Positions 25,812 to 34,058 of a stretch of DNA of 64,000 nt are shown here, in pieces. Origin of the DNA: Phaeodactylibacter xiamenensis (GTDB lineage: Bacteria; Bacteroidota; Bacteroidia; Chitinophagales; Saprospiraceae); assembly GCF_000759025.1 (NCBI RefSeq), contig NZ_JPOS01000083.1, positions 124,001 to 188,000 on the forward strand, given 5' to 3'. A program made the translations under genes and the position numbers. Numbering within the stretch: position 1 is the first letter of the stretch; each line of letters starts with the position of its first letter. A model generated the notes under the pieces. The model saw only the letters and a program-made list of their open reading frames with translations, was not told the origin of the DNA and ran no database searches.

Positions 25812-27425
25812 TTAATTATTCAAGCTAGAAGGAATTGTCTTAACTTTTCGACCATTATGGTCTATTGTGATTTGCTGGCCATTGGTAGTTGTTACCGTTG
25901 CATGTCCATCTTCGTTAAAAGCACTGGCTTTTTCATACTGCGGTTCTATGACCCAATCCCCTTCATTATTTTTATATCCATACTTTCCTGTGTTGGGGTC
26001 TAGATGAGGACGATACGGTCGTCTCATTTCTTCAGCTAGCATGTTTCTTACTTCATTTCTTTCACTTTCTTCCTCGCCACTTCCAAGAAGATTAAGGTTC
26101 TTTTTGGAAGAAGGGGGGTCTGTATTACTTGTATCTTTTTCAGCTGGTTCAGGGCCAGGAGTAGATGGGGTTTCATCTCTTCTTTTTTCTACCGGGACTT
26201 CCTCTTCTGTATCAGTCTCTTCTTCAGGGGCAACGGAAGACGATTTTTTACTTTCTTTTATCTTTTCTCCTTTTGTATTTATAACCAGAGTGTCTCCACT
26301 ACGCGTTATAACTTTGGCTTCACCTTCTTCGCTATATGGGAAAGCCATCTTATATTTTGCTTCTATAATTTCATTTCCGTTCTCATCCTCGTAACCATAC
26401 AAATTGGATTTTTCATCTTTATATAAAGTAGGAAACTGCTGCTCTTCTACATCATTTCCAGAAAAAGAATCAATAATAAAGTATTTTCCTGCAAAAAAAA
26501 CAGATACAATTACAATTCCCAAAGCTACCCCCAATAGCAAATTAGTTCGCCTTCCCAAACCTCTGGGCGCAGAGGCGGTATTCGGGGTGATCGATTGCAG
26601 CTTCCCATCGGCAGCACTCATATACGCCAGCACAACGGTGATATTGTCATGCCCTCCCTTGTCGTTTGCAGCTTTTACAAGTTGCTCCGACATACTTCTG
26701 AGGTTGTCGCCGCCCAATTGCAGCATTAGGTCTTTAATCTCGTAATCCTGAAGCATGCCATTCAGCCCATCGCTGCAAAGGAGTACCCGGTCGCCGGTCT
26801 TTAGCTTATGCCGTTGATAATCCGGGCTGGGCACATTACTGGAGTCTCCAAGGCTCTGAGTGACGATGTTGTTTTTGGGATGGTAAAAAGCCTGTTCTTC
26901 GTCGAGTTCTCCTTTGTCGATCCACTGCTGTACCAGGGAATGGTCCTTAGAGATGGGTTTAAGCATTGCCTCTTCTCCAGATCTTAGAATGTAGGCCCGG
27001 CTGTCGCCCACCCAGCAGACATGCACCATATCTTCCCGCAACCAGGCCAGAATAAGCGTGGTACCCATTCCAGCAGATTCAGGATTTTGCCTGCCATATT
27101 TTACGATCCGCTCATTGGCATACAAACAGGCCTGACTCATGAAGTCCGGGACCTGCTCGACGCTAACTCCCTGAGATCGCCCAAAGTATTCTTTTACAGA
27201 CTCAACGGCAATCTGCGAGGCCACTTCTCCGGCATTCATACCTCCCATTCCGTCGGCGACTACCAACAGGGTACCCATTTGGCCGGGTGTGTAGATTTTG
27301 TTCGGCTCTTCAGGGGTAAGCCCCCACTTCTCGGGTTGATTGAGATCAGGACATACAGCGAAGTTATCTTCATTGTGTTCCCGGATCATACCCTCGTGGG
27401 TCTGTACAGCGATTTGTAGTTTCAT
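25812..27425 (-). CDS. PP2C-family Ser/Thr phosphatase with transmembrane helix and WG repeats
   Basis: A PPM/PP2C phosphatase started at ATG 27425 (the frame is open 63 bases upstream, but the domain begins here). Metal-binding motifs are intact: REHNEDN (15-21), ADGMGG (57-62), CSDG (217-220) and GHDN (258-261). After the domain (1-270) there is one transmembrane helix (about 296-313), followed by a first WG-type repeat (SNLYGYEDENGNEIIEAKY) and, after an acidic linker, a second (GKYGYKNNEGDWVIEPQY). WG repeats are beta-hairpin binding modules. The topology puts the phosphatase in the cytoplasm and the WG repeats outside. It probably reverses the operon's kinases. Confidence 0.93.
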   Translation of the reverse strand: MKLQIAVQTHEGMIREHNEDNFAVCPDLNQPEKWGLTPEEPNKIYTPGQMGTLLVVADGMGGMNAGEVASQIAVESVKEYFGRSQGVSVEQVPDFMSQACLYANERIVKYGRQNPESAGMGTTLILAWLREDMVHVCWVGDSRAYILRSGEEAMLKPISKDHSLVQQWIDKGELDEEQAFYHPKNNIVTQSLGDSSNVPSPDYQRHKLKTGDRVLLCSDGLNGMLQDYEIKDLMLQLGGDNLRSMSEQLVKAANDKGGHDNITVVLAYMSAADGKLQSITPNTASAPRGLGRRTNLLLGVALGIVIVSVFFAGKYFIIDSFSGNDVEEQQFPTLYKDEKSNLYGYEDENGNEIIEAKYKMAFPYSEEGEAKVITRSGDTLVINTKGEKIKESKKSSSVAPEEETDTEEEVPVEKRRDETPSTPGPEPAEKDTSNTDPPSSKKNLNLLGSGEEESERNEVRNMLAEEMRRPYRPHLDPNTGKYGYKNNEGDWVIEPQYEKASAFNEDGHATVTTTNGQQITIDHNGRKVKTIPSSLNN

Positions 27426-27435
27426 ATTGCTTTGA

Positions 27436-28371
27436 TCAATTGCCTTTTTTGAAAATACCCAGGAACTTTTTTTCCTTTTCTTCACCATCCGGTTGTTCCA
27501 CTGCTTCTTCTTCCTCCTTTATTTCGGATTGCCTATCCGCTTCTGCCTCTTCCGGCTCGTTGGCCAAAGGAGTGAGCCTTGCAGAAGTATTGCTCAGCTG
27601 AGGGAAAAGCACTACCTCCCAATGCTCGGCTCGCGCTGAGGGGAGAGAAAAGCCATAAGCCTTAAATACGATCCGCTGCGTTGAGTCTGCTGCTACTTCC
27701 AGGACAACACCACTTTTAAAAGAAGCGGCGTTTTTCTTCGAATCCGTCAGGCGCACCCTGCCATTTGGGGCAGAAGGGGTAGGCTTTATAATTTCCTGCC
27801 AGGTTAGTTCCGTTTCAATAGGTGCTAATTCGTTATTAGCAAATGCCGGTGCTGCTTCCAGATGCACAAATAGCCCTTTGCCACTCAATTTCTGTGTAGC
27901 TTCAAAGCTGGGGCTGCCATCGGGCAATGAAAAAGCTACAAGTGTCTGGCCATCAACTGTCAGGGTGTCGGTTATGTCTGTTGGATAAAGTTCCGAAAAG
28001 CGGAATTCTTTGACAGAACGAAATCCATACTTTGAAACGCGGGGAATGTATCCCTGACCATATTCTGCAACACTATATGCTTCATCCGACTTATCGGGCT
28101 GCAGGGCCCACTCTCCATCTACCCAGATTTTACCATCCACGGCTACACCTGTAGTGTATAGCCTGCTAAAGTACTCTTTTCCATCTCTGCCATATTTGTC
28201 CCCTGTCGCTATTTCTTCCAGCACATAGTCTACCCGGACCACATAGAAACAGCCTGAGATGGCTTCTTCGGCGTGAGAGGACCATTCTTTTCCAATAGAA
28301 AGCCCCCAGTCCTGACCGCTCAGCAATGTACAAGTTAAAAAAAACAGACCGGAAATCACTAACTTTCTCAT
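27436..28371 (-). CDS. Secreted/envelope protein with charged C-terminal tail
   Basis: About 311 residues from ATG 28371, with a signal peptide (CTLLSGQ). A first domain (about 20-170) contains a YVVRVDYVLEEIATGDKYG strand and a YFSRLYTTGVAVDGKIWVDG segment; a second (about 190-285) is strand-rich. The last 45 residues are strongly acidic, then basic (EKKFLGIFKKGN). I recognise no family. It is one of the few operon genes with no membrane anchor visible after the signal. The gene sits between the FHA-protease and PP2C genes with 10-14-base gaps. Confidence 0.6.
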   Translation of the reverse strand: MRKLVISGLFFLTCTLLSGQDWGLSIGKEWSSHAEEAISGCFYVVRVDYVLEEIATGDKYGRDGKEYFSRLYTTGVAVDGKIWVDGEWALQPDKSDEAYSVAEYGQGYIPRVSKYGFRSVKEFRFSELYPTDITDTLTVDGQTLVAFSLPDGSPSFEATQKLSGKGLFVHLEAAPAFANNELAPIETELTWQEIIKPTPSAPNGRVRLTDSKKNAASFKSGVVLEVAADSTQRIVFKAYGFSLPSARAEHWEVVLFPQLSNTSARLTPLANEPEEAEADRQSEIKEEEEAVEQPDGEEKEKKFLGIFKKGN

Positions 28372-28385
28372 AGTTAATTGTTTGT

Positions 28386-29933
28386 TCAGTAAATTAGAGA
28401 AATTGGGACAATTTTGCCAATATTTTCGCCCCATCCTCCGGAAACTACCCCAATAACCTGATAGGATTCATTGCGCTTGACAAATACGGGCCCACCTGAA
28501 TTACCGCTTTCAATACTACCATCTGTGGTGATAATGCTGCCCGCTTCCAAGCCGGACCGTGCCACCGTAGCCGTGCTGTAGATAGGGGAGATGTCATTCA
28601 GGTCCGTAGCACCAAACCCCAGCGGATAGCCCAAAAGGTAGAGCTTTTCAGTAGCCTGCAAGTTAGCGGCAATTTGCGGAGAAGTCGACAGCCCTCCTTC
28701 TTTATTGATCCTTGCGAAAGCAATATCATTCGGGCTTTCAATAGCCAGGCGCACTACGTGAGGCTGGTCTTCGATTTCGATTTCTTCCGGTTTATCCTGT
28801 GTGCGGTCGATGGTGAAGTCAGAAGAACTGAAGACCAACTTTTCTCCGGAGGAAGAGATTGCTTCAATCTTCATTTCTATGGTTGCTCCGTAGTTATGGA
28901 GCAGGATATTGATCAGCAGCAAGTTTTCGTCTGCACCGCCTTCGCTGCCGGAGTTGATTGGGTAAAACCAAGGCTCAATAACATGCCGGGCGGTCACGAA
29001 GCGGTTGTCGTTGGTGAGAAAACCGGTACCCGTCCAGCTTAGCTCATTGGTACTTCGTTCTTCGCCATCCGACATCCTGACTGTCACTTGAGTGACTTTC
29101 ACATAATAAACATCTTTGTAAAGACTATTAACATCGTTAGGCTGAGCGGTTTGGCTGCCCGGCCTGGCTGGCGCCGCAGAGCCAGCAGCAGGAGCAGCGC
29201 TTTCTGCATTGCGTAATCGACGGGTAAGGCGGTTGGCTCGGCGTTGCGCTTCCTCTTTTTCGGTTGCCAGTTGCTCATTTACTTGCTGCAGCGAGTCGGC
29301 ACGTTCGGTAGTGATAGCTACGGTATCTTCGAGCAATGTTTTAGCTTCTTCTAAATCGGTTTCCAGGCCTCTGTTCTCCTGGTTTAGCTGGAAAAGGAAG
29401 TAACCACCTACCAGCATCACCAGTGCCAGTGCGACCCCCAGTCCGGCAATTGCCCGTTTATAAGGACGTAGCGCCTGCTCGCGGAAAAGGCTCATACGCT
29501 TGCCTATAGATAGGGAACCGGTCTTGTTATTGCTAGGTACAATGAATCCCAGCCGGGGACCTTCTACAGACAATTGTATTTCATCGCCGCTATTCAAATA
29601 ATACTTTTTGGCTACCGGGCGGCCGTTAAGTAGGGTAGGGTTGATATTGGATAAATTGAGCAGCACATAATTGTCCCCTTCTTTATTGATGGCAGCATGT
29701 CGCCGGCTTACTGTTTTTTCCTGTTCGGAAAAGCGGATGGCACAGTTTGGGTCGCGCCCAAGTTCGATATAGCCAACTATAATCTCTTTTTGGCTCCCTG
29801 CCCTGAAATTGGTAGAGTTTGTTTTGTGCTCAAGAATAAAGAAGTCCCTACCTCCGGAGGTCAGTGATTTGATCCCGGAACCAATGGACTTGCTAAATTT
29901 ATTCTTGACTATGGTTTCCCGTCCGCCTTCCAT
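28386..29933 (-). CDS. FHA domain - transmembrane helix - coiled coil - trypsin-like serine protease
   Basis: A 515-residue fusion. An FHA phosphothreonine-binding domain occupies about 50-130 (LGRDPNC at 58-64, SRRHA at 76-80). A transmembrane helix follows (161-182), then a coiled coil (183-245), an Ala/Pro linker, and an S1-type protease domain (270-515). The catalytic triad is visible: H317 in TARHV, D403 in PNDIAFARI and S479 in SGNSGGP. The topology puts the FHA in the cytoplasm and the protease in the periplasm, so phosphorylation inside could control proteolysis outside. It lies three bases after the ExbB-like gene. DegP/HtrA is the nearest familiar relative, but there is no PDZ domain. 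Confidence 0.9.
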   Translation of the reverse strand: MEGGRETIVKNKFSKSIGSGIKSLTSGGRDFFILEHKTNSTNFRAGSQKEIIVGYIELGRDPNCAIRFSEQEKTVSRRHAAINKEGDNYVLLNLSNINPTLLNGRPVAKKYYLNSGDEIQLSVEGPRLGFIVPSNNKTGSLSIGKRMSLFREQALRPYKRAIAGLGVALALVMLVGGYFLFQLNQENRGLETDLEEAKTLLEDTVAITTERADSLQQVNEQLATEKEEAQRRANRLTRRLRNAESAAPAAGSAAPARPGSQTAQPNDVNSLYKDVYYVKVTQVTVRMSDGEERSTNELSWTGTGFLTNDNRFVTARHVIEPWFYPINSGSEGGADENLLLINILLHNYGATIEMKIEAISSSGEKLVFSSSDFTIDRTQDKPEEIEIEDQPHVVRLAIESPNDIAFARINKEGGLSTSPQIAANLQATEKLYLLGYPLGFGATDLNDISPIYSTATVARSGLEAGSIITTDGSIESGNSGGPVFVKRNESYQVIGVVSGGWGENIGKIVPISLIY

Positions 29934-29936
29934 AAA

Positions 29937-30692
29937 TCAGTTTTTGTAAATACGGTTAATAAGGTTTTCAATTACATAGGATTCCATGTTCGCATGAAAC
30001 TTTTCTATTTTCTCCTGAGTTACGTGAAACACAAACATCAGTACGATACTGAGTACCAGCGACAGCAGGGTAGTGTCAAATGCTACATAAAGAGCCTGAG
30101 TGACCAAAGCGATATCATCTTCACCCATATTAGCCTTTACAGTGCCCAGAGAACCGGCGATTCCGATTATGGTACCGATAAATCCTACTGAGGGTATGGC
30201 CCAGGCAACGTATCGGATCATTGACTGTTCACTCTCGGAATTAGCCATATTGATCCGGACTGTAGCAGTGACGATTTCCAGGGCTTCGGAAGTCGATTTA
30301 TTGGCCCGATACTTGGTGCACGCCTTTTTGATGAGCTCAGTCAGCACATATTTCCGGTAACCATCCTCTTTTTTCATTACATCAAGCTTAATGTCATTTA
30401 CATCTCTAGGGCTAAGTACATACTGTTCGCGTTCGGGTAGCAGATGAAGACTATAGGCAAACTCCTCGTCTCCAATCTTTTTAGATGCACTGTATATTTC
30501 GGCCAGACCGAAATAAAAGAGCAAGAAAGTAAAAAACTGCACTACACCCGAGGGGAGTCCACTTCCCATAATTTGCAGTATCCTGTTCATGGTAGTGCCC
30601 GGGGCACTTATTTTTCCTGCAGCTACTACGATGAAAGCTGTAATTAAAGCTAGTACCAAAGCAATGAGCAGGTTTTCCCAATGTTTATTCAT
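29937..30692 (-). CDS. MotA/TolQ/ExbB-like proton-channel protein
   Basis: A 251-residue membrane protein with four predicted helices (8-26, 50-69, 161-184, 205-224). The last two carry the family core: PSVGFIGTIIGIAGSL in the third and LYVAFDTTLLSLVLSI in the fourth, matching the GxxGTxxG and TT motifs of MotA/ExbB/TolQ/ZorA stators. A cytoplasmic loop of about 90 residues lies between helices 2 and 3. It is three bases after its ExbD-like partner. Such proteins form a pentamer around two ExbD/MotB-type helices and use proton flow to drive motion or force on the envelope. Confidence 0.85.
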   Translation of the reverse strand: MNKHWENLLIALVLALITAFIVVAAGKISAPGTTMNRILQIMGSGLPSGVVQFFTFLLFYFGLAEIYSASKKIGDEEFAYSLHLLPEREQYVLSPRDVNDIKLDVMKKEDGYRKYVLTELIKKACTKYRANKSTSEALEIVTATVRINMANSESEQSMIRYVAWAIPSVGFIGTIIGIAGSLGTVKANMGEDDIALVTQALYVAFDTTLLSLVLSIVLMFVFHVTQEKIEKFHANMESYVIENLINRIYKN

Positions 30693-30695
30693 GGA

Positions 30696-31529
30696 CTAAT
30701 TAATGCTGTTTTCCGTTATGGTAAAGGTTCGTACCAGGGTTGCGTTGCTATACTCGCTATTGCTTCCTGACTGATAAGTCAGGCGTAGTTGTCCAAGGTC
30801 CAATCGCGCCTCCTCGTCCGTTCCCGGAAACATGATGATATAACCGCTCGGATTAGCAATGGTGCCAGCGGTCTTGTTATCATAAATGTTGATGTATAAG
30901 TCATATTTTCCAGGAACAATTTCCTTTTGATAGATCATTTCATAGCTCTCGTCCGTAGCCTCTTGTATATCTTTAAGAAGGCTTGCAAATGGCTGGTCAT
31001 CTGCATGGTAAGAGCACCAATCGTCGTACTCATAACTGTAGAGAAAAAGGTCGATGTCCATATTCTCCTCCCACTGGAAAACAATTGCCAGAGCAGCTTC
31101 GATACCAAAGAGCTTGCTATACTCTTCTGCACGCTGGTTAGCCTCCTCTGCGCTTCTGCGGTAGGCCTCCAAACTGCTTTCTAAGCGCTCTACATCTTGT
31201 TCCAGGTTTTCCACCTGACGCTGTGAGCGCTCGAGCTGTACTGACATTTCTGCCACTTCAGCCCTGGACTGAGCAAGTGCATTTTGCATTACGGCTACCT
31301 GTTGTAGTATTTGCTGAAAAACAGAGGAATCTACACTGTTTTCTAATTGTTCTACCATTTCCTCGAGTTTTTCAGCTTCCAGTTCCAGCTCTTCCATGGT
31401 TTCAACAGCAGCCTTCTCCTCTACGGTCATTTTGGGGACTACTATAAATAGTATAATTACCGCAGCAAGGGCACCGCTGAGCAAATCAAGGAAGCTTACG
31501 CTAAAAATATTTAGATCTCGCCTTTTCAC
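30696..31529 (-). CDS. ExbD/MotB/ZorB-like stator partner with coiled coil and novel C-terminal domain
   Basis: A 277-residue protein with one N-terminal helix (about 12-31) carrying an acidic residue, D15, in FLDLLSG; this matches the proton-binding Asp of ExbD, TolR and MotB. A long coiled coil follows (about 35-140), then a C-terminal domain (about 150-277) that has no OmpA peptidoglycan-binding signature. It contains an EENMDIDLFLY strand and a PGKYDLYINIYDNKTAG segment, comparable to the 'DVDL' pattern of YfaP/DUF2135-like sandwiches. It pairs with the ExbB-like gene three bases downstream. The combination is unusual: the periplasmic part looks like a ligand-binding module, not a cell-wall anchor. 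Confidence 0.8.
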   Translation of the reverse strand: MKRRDLNIFSVSFLDLLSGALAAVIILFIVVPKMTVEEKAAVETMEELELEAEKLEEMVEQLENSVDSSVFQQILQQVAVMQNALAQSRAEVAEMSVQLERSQRQVENLEQDVERLESSLEAYRRSAEEANQRAEEYSKLFGIEAALAIVFQWEENMDIDLFLYSYEYDDWCSYHADDQPFASLLKDIQEATDESYEMIYQKEIVPGKYDLYINIYDNKTAGTIANPSGYIIMFPGTDEEARLDLGQLRLTYQSGSNSEYSNATLVRTFTITENSIN

Positions 31530-31534
31530 TGGTT

Positions 31535-32884
31535 TTAGTATCTGCTTCTCGTCACTACCTTAAGTGTAGTATCCCCCACTGTGATTATATCTCCCGGAAG
31601 AATTGGCAAACCATTATGATCAGCAAATTCACTGTTCACTAAGGTACCGTTAGTGGAGGGATGCCATGCTTGGATCCCATTTTTCTCTCTAAACTGCCCA
31701 TCTTTAATGAGCCAGCATTGCTTGATGGGGTCTTTTACAATAGTTGCGTGATAGCGGGAAACAAACTTTGTTTGCCGCTCTACAATTGTCAAAGTGTTAG
31801 TGTAAGGATTACCGTCATCGAACCAGCCAAGAGTAGCTTCACCGCCTCCACCAGGTACTGCTCTGGAAAGATTATATATGCGCCCCGGTTCTTCACCATG
31901 CATAACCTGCAGCCCAAACATGTCCCGGTAAAAGTCGAATGTGTTATCTGGAGTTTCAACGCCAGAAAAGCCAAGAATATTCAACGCATCTTCCGCATTG
32001 CTGATCCGTTTTCGGTAAACGTGGTCAAGGCACTGCCGGATAAGCTCCTCCCATTTCGGAGGAACATCCCCCCGATATCGGCTAAGGGGCGGGTAAGTAC
32101 CCTGCGAAGCCCGCTTCATATATTCGCCGAGGTCCGCATCTTTTTCCAGAGCACCGAAAGGAAGGTAACCGGTAATAATCTCATACATTGTAACTCCGAA
32201 AGACCACATGTCGGCTGCTGGGCCGAGTGCTTTGTAAGCGACTCTTGAATTAGCTTGTTCCGGAGCGATGTATGCGTAAGTACCGAAGATGTCTTTAGCC
32301 TGCCCAAAGAGATTTACCCGGGTCATGCGGGAGTTTTGGTAACCTGCTATGCCGAAGTCTGTAAGCTTTGCATTGCCCAATGCGTCCAACAAAATATTAT
32401 CCGGTTTTAAATCCCGATGGATTACGCCGTTCTCATGTAAGGCTTTGAGCCCTAAAAGGGTCTCTTGGGCAAAACGATCTATGTCTGAAAAAGGCTTGTT
32501 GCGGCCCACCCAATTTTTGGCGCTACCGTTAGGGCAGTACTCCATTACAAAGAAAGGGTTCCCTTTAATCATTCCTTTCTCGGTAGCGGCCACGAGGTGG
32601 GGGGACTTGATCCGTGCGCATTCAAACTCTCTTTCAAAACGGCGCGCAATGTCCTCCCGGACGTTCGACGGATTATTATACAGCTTAAGTACTTTGGCGG
32701 CACGCTCTGCACCATGCTGGTCGTTCGACCGCACACGATAGACTATTCCGTAGGTACCTTCTCCAAGTTTGTTAAGAACGGTATAGTTAGGCCCGAGTGG
32801 GCTACCATTGTTTAACTCGAATCTATCAGCTAACATAGGGCTCATAATGTTAGGGGTTTTTAAACGCAGAGACCCCTTATGCAT
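31535..32884 (-). CDS. Ser/Thr protein kinase - FHA fusion
   Basis: A soluble kinase of 449 residues with a C-terminal FHA domain. Catalytic elements are complete: LGEGTYGIVYRV (40-51), K64 (AAKVLKLY), HRDLKPDN (156-163, D158), DFG (176-178) and APE (IAPEQ). The FHA region (about 335-445) shows VSRYHATI and STNGTLVN, both phosphothreonine-binding signatures. No transmembrane helix is seen, so it is the cytoplasmic kinase of the system. The start may be ATG 32845 or 32836 instead of 32884. Being just upstream of the stator pair suggests it regulates them or is regulated by them. Confidence 0.92.
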   Translation of the reverse strand: MHKGSLRLKTPNIMSPMLADRFELNNGSPLGPNYTVLNKLGEGTYGIVYRVRSNDQHGAERAAKVLKLYNNPSNVREDIARRFEREFECARIKSPHLVAATEKGMIKGNPFFVMEYCPNGSAKNWVGRNKPFSDIDRFAQETLLGLKALHENGVIHRDLKPDNILLDALGNAKLTDFGIAGYQNSRMTRVNLFGQAKDIFGTYAYIAPEQANSRVAYKALGPAADMWSFGVTMYEIITGYLPFGALEKDADLGEYMKRASQGTYPPLSRYRGDVPPKWEELIRQCLDHVYRKRISNAEDALNILGFSGVETPDNTFDFYRDMFGLQVMHGEEPGRIYNLSRAVPGGGGEATLGWFDDGNPYTNTLTIVERQTKFVSRYHATIVKDPIKQCWLIKDGQFREKNGIQAWHPSTNGTLVNSEFADHNGLPILPGDIITVGDTTLKVVTRSRY

Positions 32885-32946
32885 AAGTTCAACTCTGCAG
32901 TAGTATAACTAGGGTTTTCACTGAATACGAGGGGGGTATGCTTTTG

Positions 32947-33690
32947 TTACTCTTCGAAGATGATTTTTCGGTCTCCTAATAAAATTATGTCTCCGTGGCT
33001 GAGCTTAAAAGGTGAATTTGCTTGTATATAAGTCGTCTTTAGACTACTTTTATCAACCAAGTACCAGTCGCCATCTATGAACTCAATTACCGCTTGTACT
33101 TTACCTGTAATGCTAAAGTTTTCAGGGTCTACATTATCACGGTTGAGCTCTACTGTTTCTCCGGAGAAGTCAAGTTCCCGTTCAACGGTTTCTCCTTCCT
33201 TGTTTATCAGTTTAAGACGAAACCCTCCGTTATTAGTTGCTATGCGGCTGGGGTCAAAGGTTTTGGAGAGATTGTTGGCCAATGGTGGGGGAGAGGGGCT
33301 TTTTATAGGCTTTGGAGAGAGGTTTTCATCGCCATCGCCGACCCTGGAACCAAATGATTCAATTACACGCTGAAAACTTACACGCTGAAAGTCACCTTTG
33401 TCCTCAGGGCTGAAATCATTACTCCCTGAGCGATGTTCATTTGAATTCGGCCGAGGCTCGGGCTGACCCATCGGACCATTATTTGGAGCATCCCAGGGAT
33501 CAATATTCGGCTGGCTGCCGGCAATCGTTGAGGAAAGGTTAGCTGCCGGGTCATTAGAAGGCTTGGAAACCGGAGGGGAAAGAGAACTATTGTCATCTCC
33601 GGCGTTTAAAGACCCATCCAGGGGATAGTTGCATTTTTCGCAACGTACTTTTTCAGACTTGTTCTGCCAGCCACAATTATTACAACGCAT
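32947..33690 (-). CDS. Zinc-ribbon protein with C-terminal FHA-like domain, first gene of the operon
   Basis: About 247 residues from ATG 33690, which starts directly with a zinc ribbon (CNNCGWQNKSEKVRCEKC, residues 3-20). A long disordered linker rich in Ser, Pro and Asn (about 25-150) leads to a sandwich domain (about 160-247) with an FHA-like outline: a VELNRDNVDPENFSI segment where GRxxxNDI would be, and LSHGDIILLGDRKIIF at the end. The usual FHA Arg-Ser-His residues are not clear, so phosphothreonine binding is uncertain. It is 62 bases ahead of the kinase-FHA gene and opens the operon. Confidence 0.75.
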   Translation of the reverse strand: MRCNNCGWQNKSEKVRCEKCNYPLDGSLNAGDDNSSLSPPVSKPSNDPAANLSSTIAGSQPNIDPWDAPNNGPMGQPEPRPNSNEHRSGSNDFSPEDKGDFQRVSFQRVIESFGSRVGDGDENLSPKPIKSPSPPPLANNLSKTFDPSRIATNNGGFRLKLINKEGETVERELDFSGETVELNRDNVDPENFSITGKVQAVIEFIDGDWYLVDKSSLKTTYIQANSPFKLSHGDIILLGDRKIIFEE

Positions 33691-33754
33691 GATTAACAGG
33701 GGTTCTGGTTTGACAATCTTAAACGGAATCCTATAAAGGACCAATAAAGCTTTT

Positions 33755-33918
33755 TATAGTCTGACAACCCAAGATTTGCGAATCCTGACTTGCTCTTTTT
33801 CTGCCTCTCTTCGCCAAAAAGCCTCGCCGTAGCTTAGGCTATGCCTGCGTTTTTTGACTCGATAGCCAAAAAAATAGCGGCGTCATGATTTTCACAAATC
33901 CTAAGTTGTCAGACTATA
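33755..33918. repeat. 164-bp imperfect palindromic element (hairpin/MITE-like)
   Basis: TATAGTCTGACAAC (33755-33768) returns inverted at 33905-33918. Inward pairing continues with GATTTG, then broken pairing to a central TAGCTTAGGCTA palindrome. It lies in the 33691-34058 gap between two divergent genes of the signalling island, so it may contain or overlap the operon promoter. Size and plan resemble the 12109-12264 element. Confidence 0.7.
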
Positions 33919-34058
33919 CCTGTCCACTCGCACAATATAGAAATATTTCACTAAAGGGGAAAGTTTTGACACTGTTTAAGTACAAAGCTCCCATTTTTAG
34001 TTGGAAATTTGAGTGATAGGGATTAATTTGGTGACCGGATAGGAAAGCGAAGAACTAT

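Noticed and set aside
29937-31529. Canonical Zorya (ZorA/ZorB) defence system
   Set aside because: The ExbB-like and ExbD-like proteins resemble the pair, but there is no OmpA domain in the partner and no ZorC, ZorD or ZorE gene nearby.
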